A program made the position numbers and the translations under genes. A stretch of DNA of 64,000 nt from the NCBI GenBank assembly GCA_949825025.1, contig OX463781.1:32129221-32193220 (forward strand), written 5' to 3'. Positions 41,696 to 54,900 of this stretch are shown piece by piece. The stretch's first letter is position 1. Each line of letters begins with the position of its first letter. Under the pieces are notes generated by a model. It ran no database searches. It saw nothing but the letters and a program-made list of their open reading frames with translations, and was not told the origin of the DNA. This DNA comes from Siphlonurus alternatus (Eukaryota; Arthropoda; Insecta; Ephemeroptera; Siphlonuridae).

Positions 41696-43574
41696 GATAT
41701 TTTATATATTTTATAATATGGTTCATATATTAAATATACTTTAATTTATATATTGTGCATGCATGTATATTATATTGGGTGTCCGCAAAATCTATAAAAA
41801 AAAAATGGAAGTTGAAATTGAATATAGATATACACAGTAGATATTATATCGACTGGTTTTCTTTTAAAAAGGCCGGAGCACCTATATGTTATAGCTCACA
41901 ACTTTAATATAAACGCACTAATCAGAACAATGTATGAAGTCCCTTCGTCTCAAGGTCAAAATACATGTTTGTTTGTTTTATTTTTTAATTACTCCGGTCA
42001 ATTATTGTTATTCTGAACTTCTAAATTTTCTTCCGACTTCAATTTTAGCGCTAAAAAGTGATAAAATGTATGACAAATTCCTGCTAGAGACTGAGAGGAC
42101 CTTTCAAAACTTTGGACCTATGGACCACATAATTATGATATCATTCCATGGTAATGACAGATGATGTGTTAAGATGAAAACTCTTTGAAGGCACAAACGT
42201 CGCGACTATAAGGAGAATTTACGAGGAGTGGGAGAAAGGCGATCGCCCTTTCACAAGATCCCCAAAGTACATTGAAGGTATATTACTATAATTCCTATAT
42301 ACCCGCCGCCTTTCTTTTAAACCATTTTTGCTCCAGCGAATAATGAGCTCGACAGAATATATTATACTTATATACGTTATATTCTTAAGGTCTGCTGCAA
42401 TTGACCTAGAATTGTACCAACCAATATTGACATCTTTTATTGTACAAATAAATATTATTACAAAGTTGTTACACGTTTGACGTTTTATAACATTGAAAAA
42501 AAAAAAAATAAAAAAAAAATCTACGAAACAATTTTTAAAATTAGACACCACATTCACTGTTACCGCTGACGAACTGGTTTTTTACTTAAATTAATTATAT
42601 ATAATAAATTATATAATAACTTTTATAACTTTATTTAATCTATTATTATTTAATCTATGTAATGATGATTACATATTTTGCAAAAGTTTTTGTGGCCACT
42701 GCATTTTTTGTTGGACACTTTTTTATTATTATTTCAAATTATGTTCTATATTATAAATGCTTGAACTATGCCTTTGCAGAAATTACACATTTGAACGACA
42801 CGTGAATCTAATTGGACATGCTGTATGTAAGCTGGATTTACTATAGAGGATATCTACATATAATTATGCATAAATTATACATTATTATAAAGTAGCGAAT
42901 TTTTATTTATTTATTTTTTTTTTTTTGTCGTGCAGTTTGATAATTGTTGTGGTCGTGTCTTCCATTACTTTGGGGTGCGACTCGCACGCCAAAGTAAAAT
43001 GAAAGACACACTGTGTGACAAAATTTTTTTCAAAATGGTTGGTGCATGTGGTGGGTCAATTTAACAAAACAAAGCAGCAGTACCTCTATGGCAGTACTTG
43101 AAGAATAAAAAAAAAATATATATTTCATAATGTAAATTTCTGGGACTTCTGATGACTCCTCTTTATCAAATATATACACTCTGTATATACAATATAAATT
43201 TATAAATTTAACCTACTTTTTATCTGCGGTGCCATCATTACCTGGGGAGACTCTCATAATGCAAGCTCTGTTGTTGTGATACATGCATGCAAAAACGTTT
43301 TGATTCGTACTTTGTTTACGTCATGTGTTGTATAAAAAAAAATTGATTGGACATTGGTGTAGTTCAAAATAAAAACGCAATATAAAAACAACAACATATA
43401 ATTATAAAAAATAGGGAACGAGTAGAATAGAGGATTATTTACAAGAATTTTATGTACTCAATAAATAACATAACCTACATAACACTGCATGAAACTTGAA
43501 ACAGAGTTTCTAATTACAGAACATAAATTGTCTCGAGGCTTATTGAATAGCACAATAATTATTTGCAGTTCACT
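39340..43574. other. Intergenic DNA between DSL/EGF and MNNL genes
   Basis: This 4.2 kb separates the two Notch-ligand-like genes. Apart from the doubtful exon near 40.2 kb it is AT-rich, with (TA)n at about 41655-41690. Near 41780-42270 a GGGTGTCCGCAAA end and a broken frame reading ATIRRIYEEWEKGD resemble a decayed Tc1/mariner helix-turn-helix region; this is a weak call. Confidence 0.4.
40158..40293 (+). other. Possible unassigned exon
   Basis: After a TTGTCCAG acceptor-like site, an open frame from the ATG at 40161 runs 43 codons to TAG. It contains GFVPEDEPPTQLRIFSQLRS, which looks protein-like. A second candidate last exon follows an acceptor at about 40821 and ends at TAG (40857-40859). 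No family is recognised and no phase-consistent gene model could be built. Confidence 0.2.
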
Positions 43575-46500
43575 TCACCAGTTGAAAATGTTCAACACAC
43601 GTGATTTGATATTTCTTTTTGTGGTACTGTTGTTGCTGGCTTCTGCAAGTGAGTGCATTTCAGCCACTGTGTCCTCATATTTGACGTTTGTTGCATCAGG
43701 AATCTGAGAGTCTGCGACCAGACTCTCGTCAGTCTGAGCTGCTGCAGTGTCGGTGCTCATGCCGTCACTGATTCCCATGGGAGACATCGTGACGTCGTTA
43801 GTGCTGACGACAGTCGAGTAGTCCTGGTCGCTCGCCTCAGTCACAAAATTACTTTCGGTTGAGAGAGCCTCAATGGAACCACTTTCGTCACTAGCGTTTT
43901 CTTCCGTCCCTAGGTGCACAGACGCACTGGGGTAGAGGGGAGGTGAAGGGTCTTCATCTTTTGTTCTTGCATCCTCGAAGTCGTCAGTAACGGCCATCAA
44001 CTCTTCACCCCCAGTGCTGTCATCTGGTTCACGTTGGGTCGTGGTGGCCGCACTGCTTTCAGGGGCAGTATCCATTTCTACAGCACTTACAGTGGCAGCA
44101 TCTATTTCTACAGTACTCTCAGAGGAAGGAGACGTTGTGGCTTCTGTCCATTCAGTAGTGGAAGAACTCGTAGTTACTAGCTGCTGAGTGGTGAGAGAAT
44201 TCGTAGTTGCTACGCGCTGCGTTGTGGGAGAACTATAAGTAGTAATTATTCGCTCAGTAGTTGGGGTAATAGTAGTTACTATCCGCTGAGTTGTGGGGGA
44301 ACTTGTAGTTATTATTCGCTCAGTAGTTGGGGTAGTAGTAGTTACTATCCGCTGAGTGGTGGGGGATGTTGTAGATATTATTCGCTCAGTAGTTGATGGG
44401 GACAACGTGGTTACTATCCGCTGAGTGGTGGGGGCGCTTGTAGTGATTATTCGCTCAGTTGTAGGGGTAGTAGTAGTTACTATCCGCTGAGTGGTGGGGG
44501 AGCTGGCAGTGCTTATTTGCTCAGTAGTAGAGGTATCAGTGCTAGTTAATATCCGCTGAGTAGTAGGGGTATTAGTGCTAGCTCCTATCCGCTCAGTGAA
44601 GCTCATATCGCTGGCCTGGGTGGTGAACTCTCCGCTAAGGTCGGATGGGAATGTGATGTCTGGCTGCGGGGTCGGCTTGGACACTCCTATCAATCTCAGA
44701 GCGTACGTCACGGAGATGCGGCGAGCGGGGCGCCGGGGAGAGTCCCCCTTGGGCAGCGACACATGAACGCTGCGACGCAACCAGTCCTCGCCGGGGATCA
44801 GCCGGTGGCGGCGCTCCAGTCGCAGGATGAGGCGTGCCACGCTTTCGGCTGAGAGAAAGACACGTTTTCAGTCAAGCACGATCACGAAGTGGTCAATAAG
44901 GTACGAATAACCTAATAACATGTTGTTTGTAATAGAAGGCTGGATCAAGGGCCCGCTTTGACAGCCGGTTGTGAAAACAACAGCAAAGTAGTGAGCGTTT
45001 TTCAAGTGAAATTCGGGACGGCAATATAATGATATAAGTATTATAAGATAAGTTAAATAAATTAACTTTAGATATCATATGGACACCAAAAGAAAATATT
45101 TTAAAAACTCGTGAATAAATGCGAATCCGAGTGCTAATTAAGGTGCTAACAGGGAATTGAGAAAATTTCAAAATTGTTTTCTCTGTGAACCAAATTACCA
45201 AAGTATCGCCATTGCTATTCCGGGGAGATTTAATTTAAGTTCAATAACTGCAGATACGACCAGAGACGATAAAAAAAGTTTGGACTATGTTGAGCACTGA
45301 AACTGAATGACCGCTTGTATTCTTGTATTCCCCCTTTGAGAACGACAGATTAGTTGAATATCAATAAGGCGTAGGGACAAAAAAAAAAAAAAAAAATGCA
45401 AACACGATGACACATTTTGATGCTCTCAGTGCACTTCTGTACTTCCGTCAAGGCGTGGAGCATATATGGACATTAATAGAAAAAAAATAATAAATTGAAA
45501 TTAAGGACAAAGGTGAAAAAGGATTCCCGCTTTGCGGCGTCGTGATCGCCATGTTTGCGGGAGAAGCTGAATACGAGCTTTTTGCTTTGCGCCTAAACAC
45601 AAATCGCAACTCCAATAAATTAAATGTTATACTATAACTATATTTGTAGGTGTCTGGCCTTTATCCTTCACTAATTGAATTTTTGTCTCTTAATTCATCA
45701 CTCCTGGACGGTCAACATTATCTAAGCATATATTTTTTATATAATTAAATATTAAAAACACATTTTAATTAATTTTTATTTAAATCCCCTTGACGCTCCT
45801 GATGTCTGGTCAACATGCAGGTACCAGGAGGACAAACTCACCTTCCAGAGTGTCATGAGTAGGGTTCTGCGCGAAGAGACTCCCCGTGACGTCATGCCAT
45901 GCCTCAAACACCAGTTTGAGCTTACCCTGCAACCAATAGCAGTGGTGAATACAGGAGGCTCATATTGTTCTTCAATTATACTCACGGGCCACTCTCGGTA
46001 GGGGAAGCGCATGAGCAAGAGTCCATCGCGCTGCGGGTCGAGTGTGTCGTTAGCCACAGCTGGCGTCACGAGCAGGCCGAGTGGGCAGGCTAGCGTATGC
46101 TGCCGCAGGTCCGGTTCGTCAGGCCAGTTGGGACCCACGCGAGCGGCGCACACACGGAAGAACGTGTTGCAGTGGCCCGGACACACGGCAGGCCGCGACG
46201 CCGTTGAGTTGGCGGGCAGCGAGCAGCAGCGGCCGGCCGCGTCGCGTCCGTGCGGATTGTAGAAGCCCTCCACCTGCAGTTGAAGCACGCCTGGTGCACC
46301 CACCTGCATCGAAACACAAGAATGACAGATGGACAGGTACAGTTGCCTTGGAAAATTTTCTTTTGCGGTCTTGTTAATCACCATGGCCCGTGAGAATAGT
46401 ACAGGGCATCATGATCATTAACAAAGCTGCAAGAGGGAAAATTTTCAAAGGCGACGAGTTTACATTGCAAAGAGATGGTTCACATGGGGAGGTTTAGGGC

Positions 46501-48417
46501 ATTCACTCCATGGTCATCCATAAGAGCAGCTACACTACCTTCTAAACTTTTTCTTCTTACTTATTTTTATTTTATTTTTTTTTAAACAATTTGTTTTATG
46601 TTAATTATTAACTTCCGCATATGTAATATATTATAGCCTAAATATTATACTATTTTCTATTGTATAATTGCATATAATATATAGTTTGTTTCCTGTACTT
46701 CCGCCATCAAGTCAGTTTAAATTAATTTTTTTCTTTTTCCCTCTGCTCGAGCTTAGTTTTGTCCTCATAGAGGACAAAACTATAAAATTGTAATTTTCTA
46801 AAATTGTATTATGTATTCTATAATAATGAATAAAAAAACTCGATCTTTCAAAATTATACTACGAGACGCTCAATCCGTATAGCGGCGATCGCGTAAAGCG
46901 ATCGCGTATAGGATCAATATTTGCAGGTGGACTCCGTTGAGTAAGAACTAATACTGGCATGAAAAGAAAGATGAAGGAGATTATATAACATTTGCATTTG
47001 TTCAGCTGATAGAACGTTACTTGGCGGTATATATTATTTTAAATATTTCAATTTAATCCGGGACGATCATACCGGCAAACCACGGTTATTGTACAAAAGT
47101 CAACAGAACTTCAAAGGACATGAAGACTAAAGTTTTTCTGTGTAAAATTGACTATATATTTTTTTTCTGCATGTCTATATTGCATGCTGTGCAACACACC
47201 AGAACAAAGCCGCGAGGCTGGCAATTCACGGTGACTTGAGTTTCATTGACTCGATGTGTTAATTCTCGCCAGACTTGCTTAGAACTGCTATATAGAAGAT
47301 AAGAATATAGTTTGGATAATTCGACCTCAGGGAACAATCAATTTTTTGCTTCCATGTTAGCAAATGTTTTTTTCTGGACGATCTGAATGCTATACCTTTT
47401 ATTACAACATAGTATTACATTGAGGAAGTGCACAAAATATAACTGTATTTAATTTCTGGCTATAACTCATGCATATAAAACCTATAATATTAATAATTTA
47501 TTAATATAAAGTCTGCATTTTTATTAAACATTTCAGGTTGTACACAATATTATACTATTATTCATTATTTATTATAAGATTTATAAGACAATACTTTTCA
47601 GCTTTTCACATGACAACAATCGAGTGGCCAAGTGTAATTAATATAAATATTATTATTACAGCTCGTAGCAAGTTCGAAAATGCTGATCATATTGATGAAA
47701 GGGGGGCTGTCGGCGGTCGGGGGCAAAGTAAGGGACGTCCCATCTTCCGTGTTGTGGCTTGAGCTGAATCGGGGGACTGACCCTCTACTCCCCCCTGCTC
47801 CCCAACTAATTATACTTTTGCGATTATTATTTAATGAGAACGTGAACGTCTGATCAGATTCACTCGCATGCATGTTTTCATCACGCGTGCTAAATTATCA
47901 GAAAAGTTTAAACTTTTATGACTTAAAGTTTGGAGACATAAGGCACGGTTTCAAGCAAATTCTACTTTGATACTTTGATAAATTACAGTTTTTTACGATT
48001 AGTATTTGTGTGTATATTTTAAATCTATAAAGGGTCTTAATTTGTAGAATTTTCTTATTGAAAGAAAGAACAATAATCTAGACATCCTCCAGGCAACCCT
48101 TACGGTACTCAAATTTTCACTGAAAAGACGGAAGAAGAATATTTTTGAAATGTTTTAAATCCAAATTTCAATTCATTCACACAAATATCGTATATAACCA
48201 TCGGCAGGAAATTTGATGAATACTTCTTACAGTCTAAAATACTAAAATTCGCACACTTCTTTGGATGAATGGGCATGCATTAAAGAAAGTGATCATAGCA
48301 ATATTTCGTGATAGCTGCTAGTCAGGTACTCACGGCGAAGTTGGGGCTGGCCGCGGCGGTGAGACCCAGCAACGTCAGCATCAACGTCAGGTGGTGGCGC
48401 GCGAGGAGCAGCGTCAT
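43575..48417 (-). CDS. Secreted MNNL-domain protein with mucin-like tail, Delta-like
   Basis: Four exons on the - strand (48417-48334, 46303-45986, 45926-45842, 44848-43575) join in phase to 586 residues. Exon 1 is a clean signal peptide ending AAASPNFA. Exons 2-4 encode the MNNL (N-terminal C2-like) domain of Notch ligands: VLQLQVEGFYNPHGRDAAGR, CCSLP, NTFFRVCAARV, MRFPYREWP, KLKLVFEAWHD and the closing strand RRISVTYALRLIG. In Delta/Jagged a DSL domain starts right here. Instead the frame enters a Thr/Ser/Pro-rich tail with about a dozen TTQRIVTT / TTERIITT repeats, then an acidic segment ending at a stop. There is no DSL, EGF or membrane segment. In ligands the MNNL C2 domain binds phospholipid and helps Notch binding. 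A secreted, heavily O-glycosylated protein is inferred. A strong TATA box supports exon 1 as a real gene start. Confidence 0.85.
44170..44600. repeat. Coding minisatellite in the mucin-like tail
   Basis: Degenerate tandem DNA units of roughly 54-60 bp, alternating CTATCCGCTGAGT and TTATTCGCTCAGT blocks, encode alternating TTQRI and TTERI peptides. The repeats stay in frame over about 430 bp. Confidence 0.8.
46343..46455. repeat. Short interspersed hairpin repeat, copy 3
   Basis: It starts TTGCCTTGGAAAATTTTC and ends with a near complement. The arms share GTTAATCACCATG and the CAGGGCAT block with the copies at 20821 and 33564. It lies in intron 1 of the MNNL gene, just upstream of exon 2. Confidence 0.6.
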
Positions 48418-48509
48418 CGCGAGAGCAGCTCGGAGGAGACACGAGCGGACCAGCTGCACGCTCTCGACTGAGCTTGCCTGCCTGCCGCACTAATTGTCTT
48501 CACCCTACA

Positions 48510-48516
48510 TTTTATA
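48510..48516 (-). promoter_or_regulatory. TATA box of the MNNL gene
   Basis: TATAAAA on the - strand lies about 93 bp upstream of the ATG at 48417. This spacing leaves a 5' UTR of about 60 bp. Confidence 0.55.
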
Positions 48517-48889
48517 CACCTGCTCCTGCGTCGTTACCAGATCATGAGAAAAAAGCTCCCATGCCTACATACCTACTTTCCTAGATTAAAAAAAATGCAT
48601 TGTAATATTGGAATACCATGTAATAACTCGCACTTGATTCTTATCAGTCATCATTGTCCCTTTACACGCGACATGGCAAGAACGTAATGACGCATAGAAC
48701 TCGGCGCCCACAGGCAAAAAGTGGCTGAAAGTGAGGGTCTCATGCACTGGACTTCTAATTCGTGTATGATAACATTTATAATTTTGTGGTAAATGGAGCA
48801 CCGTTCTTGGGCCATTGTTCAAGTCGTGTCTCTGTGCGTATGGCACACTTCCCTACTTTACTCCACGAAAATCTGGAAATCTGATTAGT

Positions 48890-48924
<35 letters not shown>

Positions 48925-49548
48925 AACGGCAAGTAAATTTTGATGCTATTTAGTTTTTTCTTGTGATGACAAATCAACTCCACCAAAAATAAATAATGAT
49001 GCTTAATCGATGATACATGCAGCAGATTATATTTAAACACATAATTTTTACAGTACTTCACAATAATATACATATACAGGGTTTGAACATACAGTAACAA
49101 AACAAAATGGTTGATTGTCGCACCCTTCGGACAGTGCTATCCCTTTTCATGTCTATTCCAGTCCTATCCCTGCATGTCCGGTCCAGGTGGCACCAGCACA
49201 AAACGGGACATGTTGGCGCGCCACTGCGACCAACTGCAACACATTACCGTCGATACTGTCAGCGCCGCATCGGCCTCATTACAAACTTAGTTCACACAGT
49301 AGAGTACAACCAATGTCGTCTAATTACTGTGGTGACTACTTTTATGGTATGTAGAATAACATCAAAGTCACAGTATTACACGATTTCGTTGTTTCATTAA
49401 TTTTTGATTCTGTGACAAGAAATGTGCCAATTTCTCTATTTTAAACCAAATATTTCATGTTTAAAAAATTTAACAAAAAATTTAGTTCTATTTTATTATT
49501 ACAAATACAATTTAGTTCCATTATCGGGTCTTCAGCAAGTCTGCTCAC
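48517..49548. other. Gap between truncated Piezo and MNNL gene
   Basis: About 1 kb with a long poly-A run (48892-48920). I found no exon here that could continue the Piezo frame beyond its donor at 49548. Confidence 0.5.
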
Positions 49549-51946
49549 CTCCTGCTATAGGTTTCGTACATGCCCGAGGCCATCACGGTGAGGAAGATGG
49601 CGGACAGCATGGCCACGGCGGTGGGCAGCCACAGGTGCACCAGCAGAGCGCTCTTCTCGGACACCAGCGAGCGCACGCCCAGGATTTGCTCCAGCCTACA
49701 AAGCAATATAAGTGTCAACTAAACCTTGAGCCAAGTGTTATACATTTCCACTTGGGGTCTCACATTCGGGGGTCTGTGCCGAACACACCGCTGATGAATT
49801 TGGAGATATCGAACTGGTAAATGTACATGAAGGTCAGCTTGAGCTCTGCTATCAGCAGCACGCCCAAGAAGTAGACAACCAGCGGCACTCGCGGGTACTG
49901 AGGCCGGAGCTGCACAGAGAGGGTGAGAGTAAGTTAAAAGATTCAAAATCAACAGAACTTCCCCTTAAATTATCAAATAAAACTAATTATATAATACAAG
50001 GTATGAAACTTGATTTCTGCTGCTTCGGTTTCACTTTGAGATTTGATGTCAGAAAAATCAATTTGCTCATGAATGCAAAATGTGAATTTTACCAACTATT
50101 TTATTTATTACTTGACTAATACGACTGTTTGGTAATGTTAATGATAATTAAATCGGAGTTATTTTTTTATGGATATAAACCAAAATAAAAGTTCTTACCT
50201 TTATCTAAAAAATGGTTTCTTGAACTTACAAAGTCTACAAACTAATAACTCACCACGGCGACAAGAAGGCCCACCGTGAGCGTGACACTGGTGGTCTTGT
50301 AAAAGGGCAGGTCGTACAGGTTCATGGCCACAAGCGCGGCCAGCACGGCATAACGCGTCCACATGAGGCTCAGCACGCGCACCACGTCCTTAAAGCCTGC
50401 ACCAAAGTCACGTCAGCAAAGGTCACGTCATCTCAAAGCTACCAACGACGTACCTGACAAGGGAATGCGAAGACCGAAGAAGTAGGGGCGCGTGTACTGG
50501 CGCAGCACTACCAGGAAGATGAGTGTGAAGCCGCACTGAAACAGCGTCAATGTCACAGGAGGGCACTGGAAAAATCAGTAGCGAGGGGGGAGGGGCGGAA
50601 TTAACCCAATAACTATTCAATTAATTAATTGAAACAGTGCAATGTTGTACGTCCTGCTGATATATGATGTGTGTATGTGTATTTGTATGTCATTTTTAGA
50701 TTTTAATGTGATCCGTGTTGTTGTACAACGAGCTGATCGAATAAATAAAGTAAAATAAAATTCTGCCCTATGCTGTGACCACTTCTGCAGGGTAAAAACC
50801 AACCACTGCAGTTGGTTGAATTGCACGGACCTTGATGAGCAGAGGGGTGAGCACCAGCTGGAAGTCGTGCAGCACCCCCAACTGCTGCAGGGACAGCTGC
50901 CCGAAGTGCGTCGGCCAATCAAAGTCCAGGCTGAAGCTGAACGTGATCAGCAGCAGCAGCGACGCGTATATAGAGAGCGCGCGTGAAGAGATGCCCATGG
51001 CATGATTCTGACGAGGCACCATCCACATCACGTTGGCCCAAATCATCATGAGAAAGCCCAGCCACGAGTGAAACACCACGCTCCATACCTGCAAGCAACA
51101 TCGCGTTTCAGGACATAGCACGAGATACATTGCTAGGACATATAGATACATTGCTATATAGGCATTTTTAGGTACATTTGACGAGGCGTGTGGCACTTCG
51201 TGTCAAAATAAGGGTACATTTATTTCCATGGGATGATGAAGAGCGGGTGGGCGGAGAGCGATCGAGAACGGTTTTGGTTTTATTTTTAGGATTGCATTAC
51301 CAGCATGGTGGCTGCTGAAGAAGAATGCAGTTTTCTCGCCTATTTGTCACTTATCAAATAATTGAAGTAGAAATGTGCCTTCCTGGTCGCCATGCTTGAA
51401 TTCGAATCTCCATGCATCTTTAATAGGCTATAATTATATTGTATAGAGCGCAGATCTTACATCTATAGGTAGTGTTCGCTTTGATGAATCCTTTTGTTGA
51501 CTTGGAACCATAACGTGGCATGCGGATCACACTGCGTATTGAAAAAGGTTTATTTCATTTATAGCGATTCAAAACATATAATTTTATTACATTTATAGAT
51601 TGCTGCGCGACAACAATGTGGGCTGTCGTAGCCTTGAGGGTGGTTCCTTGCATTCAATAATGATTCTCATCCGCCACTTTGACGTGAGTGCAGCATGAGA
51701 AGCAACCGGAACATTTACACCAGCACGCAGTGTCGTGACACATTTGTAAGCCCCTAATTGTGCTCATGATGGCAACGACCTTCAGTATGTTCGTCAATGT
51801 GGCATACTAGCTCCATTGCGATGGTACAGTGCGGACTTTTCTATGGTTATATCTTACATGTATTTTTTTTTTGTTCTTTACTTCATGACGTCTTGCATTA
51901 AATCACAAATATTTTGAATTCAGTACTGCACATTGTCAGTTTGAGA

Positions 51947-51983
<37 letters not shown>

Positions 51984-54900
51984 GCAAGAGTTTTCATTCA
52001 AGAAATTTTAGTCGATCTAATCTAATTGTTCTAATTGTAAGTAGACGCTGCAGTTTGAAAGTTCGCTCTTGTGAAATAAGTCAATACAAATTATTTTTTA
52101 ACAAAAGTTTATAAAACAAATAAAACGACCGTAAAAAATTTGCCAATCTGATTTTGTTTGTTTTTTTACGAGTACGGTGATAAACATGTTGTACAATTGC
52201 GTTAAACGAGAGTTTCGATGTTTCGATGAACACGATCCTTGCCAGTATCACACACGCTGGATCGCGGGGGAGGCTTACCATCATGACGGTGTTGTTGATG
52301 GTGCCCAGAACCAGGTCCTCTACGCTCGTCTCGCCGCCGCCTTCTGCAAACAATACAAGTACACATTGATGCACGTACGCCTGCCCCCGGACAACCCAAA
52401 CGTTATCCGCTTTTTATCTGCATGGACGTTGTTTACGTGGTCCATACATAGATCCATGCAGCCCCAGCAAATCAGGCAGAGAAACTTTCGAACTGTCCCG
52501 AAGTGTAAGTGTATTCATAATGTGACACTTAACTCCTAATTTTCTACTCAATTGATGATGATCGACTATAAAATTATAAAGTATACCTTATCCTTATAAA
52601 ATGCTCTTGTGACGTTACTCTTACCCATTCCGATAGCTCATAACTACAGTAAATACATTCGCTCTAACCGACACCACGGTGGCGTTTTTATTTGAGGAAT
52701 GTTGAAATTTTACCAGATAAGTTTTGTTAGCATTCCTCCAATTAATGTAAAGAAGCGTTTGTCAGTAATTGCCTTCATACTGTAACCTGTCGGAGAACTT
52801 GAGTTACGGTACATAGCAAAAGAAGCAGGATATATATGTAACCATTGCACATTTTTGCTTCTTCTAGCTGTTACCTTAATAACTCGATCTATATCAAGGT
52901 AGATGCTTTTTAAGGCTATTTAAAAAAAATTACTCTCAAAACTGATGTCTTTGGTAAAATTTCAACATTTCAGCATTTCAGAAATAAAATTGTTCCCGTG
53001 GTTGCAGCGAACGAACCTCTTGCAGTGCGCCAATCTCGAACCTCTGTGTGACGTCACACATCTTCTCGGACTTTCGACACCTCGGAGCTTCTCTCAATCT
53101 CTCGGGGGGAGGGAGGGGGGGGAGGGAGAGCAGGGATTTTTTATCATAATTTTTTATCACTCTAAATTTTTGAATGTACTGGGAAAGGGTCTTCAATTAT
53201 GACTATCTCTGTTATCGTACCTGAAATATATTTTATGTGAGTTAAATTCCATGTCTATATACGCCATAAATGCACTATATGGCTGGGCCAATACTGCATG
53301 TACTGAAAATATATTTCCTAGTGAATAATATGTGTTATACTAAAAAATTGTGAGGTTATTGCCACAACACAGAGAGGACCTATTTGAAGGTGTTACCTAG
53401 TTTGTCATCGGGGGTCTGGGAGGTCACCGAACTTCCAGGACTGTTCTCCAGCATCACCTCCTCCTGCAAGCATATATGACAATGTAGAGAGAAAGGGTAA
53501 CGATATTGGATTAAAAGGCGAGGGAACCTATAGAAACCCACCTTGTCCCGGTGGCGAAGGAAGCTGCGAATGGCGTAGTAGAGGCCCAGCAGCACGAGAG
53601 GGTTGAGGCGCACTGGCAGCACCGGGTAAATATCCGTGTCTTCCGTATCGGTGCAGCGGATGGGCATGAGCCGCGTGAGACCCAGCAACCTGCAAGCGTG
53701 TTACGTAAGTATGGAGCTTATGAACTCTAGACAGCGGGCTCACCTGACGAGCGTATTGGTGGCCTGAAATTGAACCTGCGGCCAGGGCTGCTGGTACGAG
53801 ATGAGCAGGAATAGGTGTAGCAGCGCCACCAACTGCAGAGCACGCATCAGCCAGCGGAAGGTCCATTCCGAGACGCAAGGCACGTTCCAGGACCAAGCGA
53901 GAGCGCAGCCTATTGCGCAGCAGAAGTAGGGGGCGCCCAGTATCGAGGGCCACATGCAGCCCGCCACGAACAGCCATGCCGCGCAGTGGATGCTCGCTGG
54001 ACACATCACATGAGAGAACAGTCAGAACAGCAAACTTTGTCTACTGTTGCATTAGCAGGTCAAACTGTACACGACCTCGTCCATATCATTTCTTTGTTTT
54101 CTCAATTCTGGTTGAAGTGTTGGTACTTAACTTAGAGGGGATATATAAACTGCAGCTTCTTTCAATGATATTTTATGGAGATAGTTGTTGCATTTTAAAT
54201 ACAATGTAGTGAACACGATATGCACTAATGTTACTATTAACTGAGAGTTTACATTACATGCAGCATAATATGCGGCGCAACAAAGAGACCCGAGGGGATC
54301 AATAAATTGTTAGGAACTTTAATTGTGTGAACTTTGCATGAACCTAGCATGGCATTATATAATGTATCGCTTTTTTTTTTTTTTTTTTTTTTTTAAGAAT
54401 TGGGACATGGACTGTATGCTATTAATATTCATATAATAAATTCATTCATACATTACGTTAATTCACATGTTTAATACGGATCCATTGACGACGCCTCATA
54501 AGAATAGCATGCACTATCAGATCTGTCGTCAACGAATACATACAGTCAAATTAATTCGACATTCCTTCTGGACGTAGCCGGAAGTATAAAATTTGCAGCT
54601 TTTCTGTTTTGAATTTATTTTTAATTTCTATATAGTGATTTGAAGTAAAAATACTTAGCTATGTTTGAAATTGTAACGCTGAAATATGAATGGGAAGATG
54701 AGAAACCTTACACTTCCGGATGGAATATCATGTATATTTGACTTTATTAAATATCGTCATATGGACGTAGTGAATGTTTTATGAGGCTCACCTATCTTGT
54801 CCCAGGTGCTTGGTGCCAGCTTGCTCCACTCGGGTCGGTGAAACTCATAGTTCTTCTTGGCGGGCAGGTTGTAGCAAAGAACGCACGTGATTATGTTGAT

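Noticed and set aside
43489..43707. Small + strand ORF overlapping the end of the MNNL gene
   Set aside because: It is antisense to the well-supported last exon and has no independent support, despite a hydrophobic stretch.
37543..44848. Direct splicing from the MNNL exon to the DSL exon to make one normal ligand
   Set aside because: No good GT donor lies at the MNNL end in the required phase 0 (only a weak GTGTCC), and the first DSL segment would still be missing. Kept only as something RNA data could test.
49107..49400. Coding ORF on the + strand between the Piezo fragment and the MNNL gene
   Set aside because: No recognisable motif, no splice context, and it lies over low-complexity intergenic sequence; treated as chance.
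45986..49695. Splicing of the last Piezo exon directly to the MNNL exon
   Set aside because: The Piezo exon ends in phase 2 but the MNNL exon 2 begins in phase 0, and the MNNL gene has its own TATA box and signal peptide.
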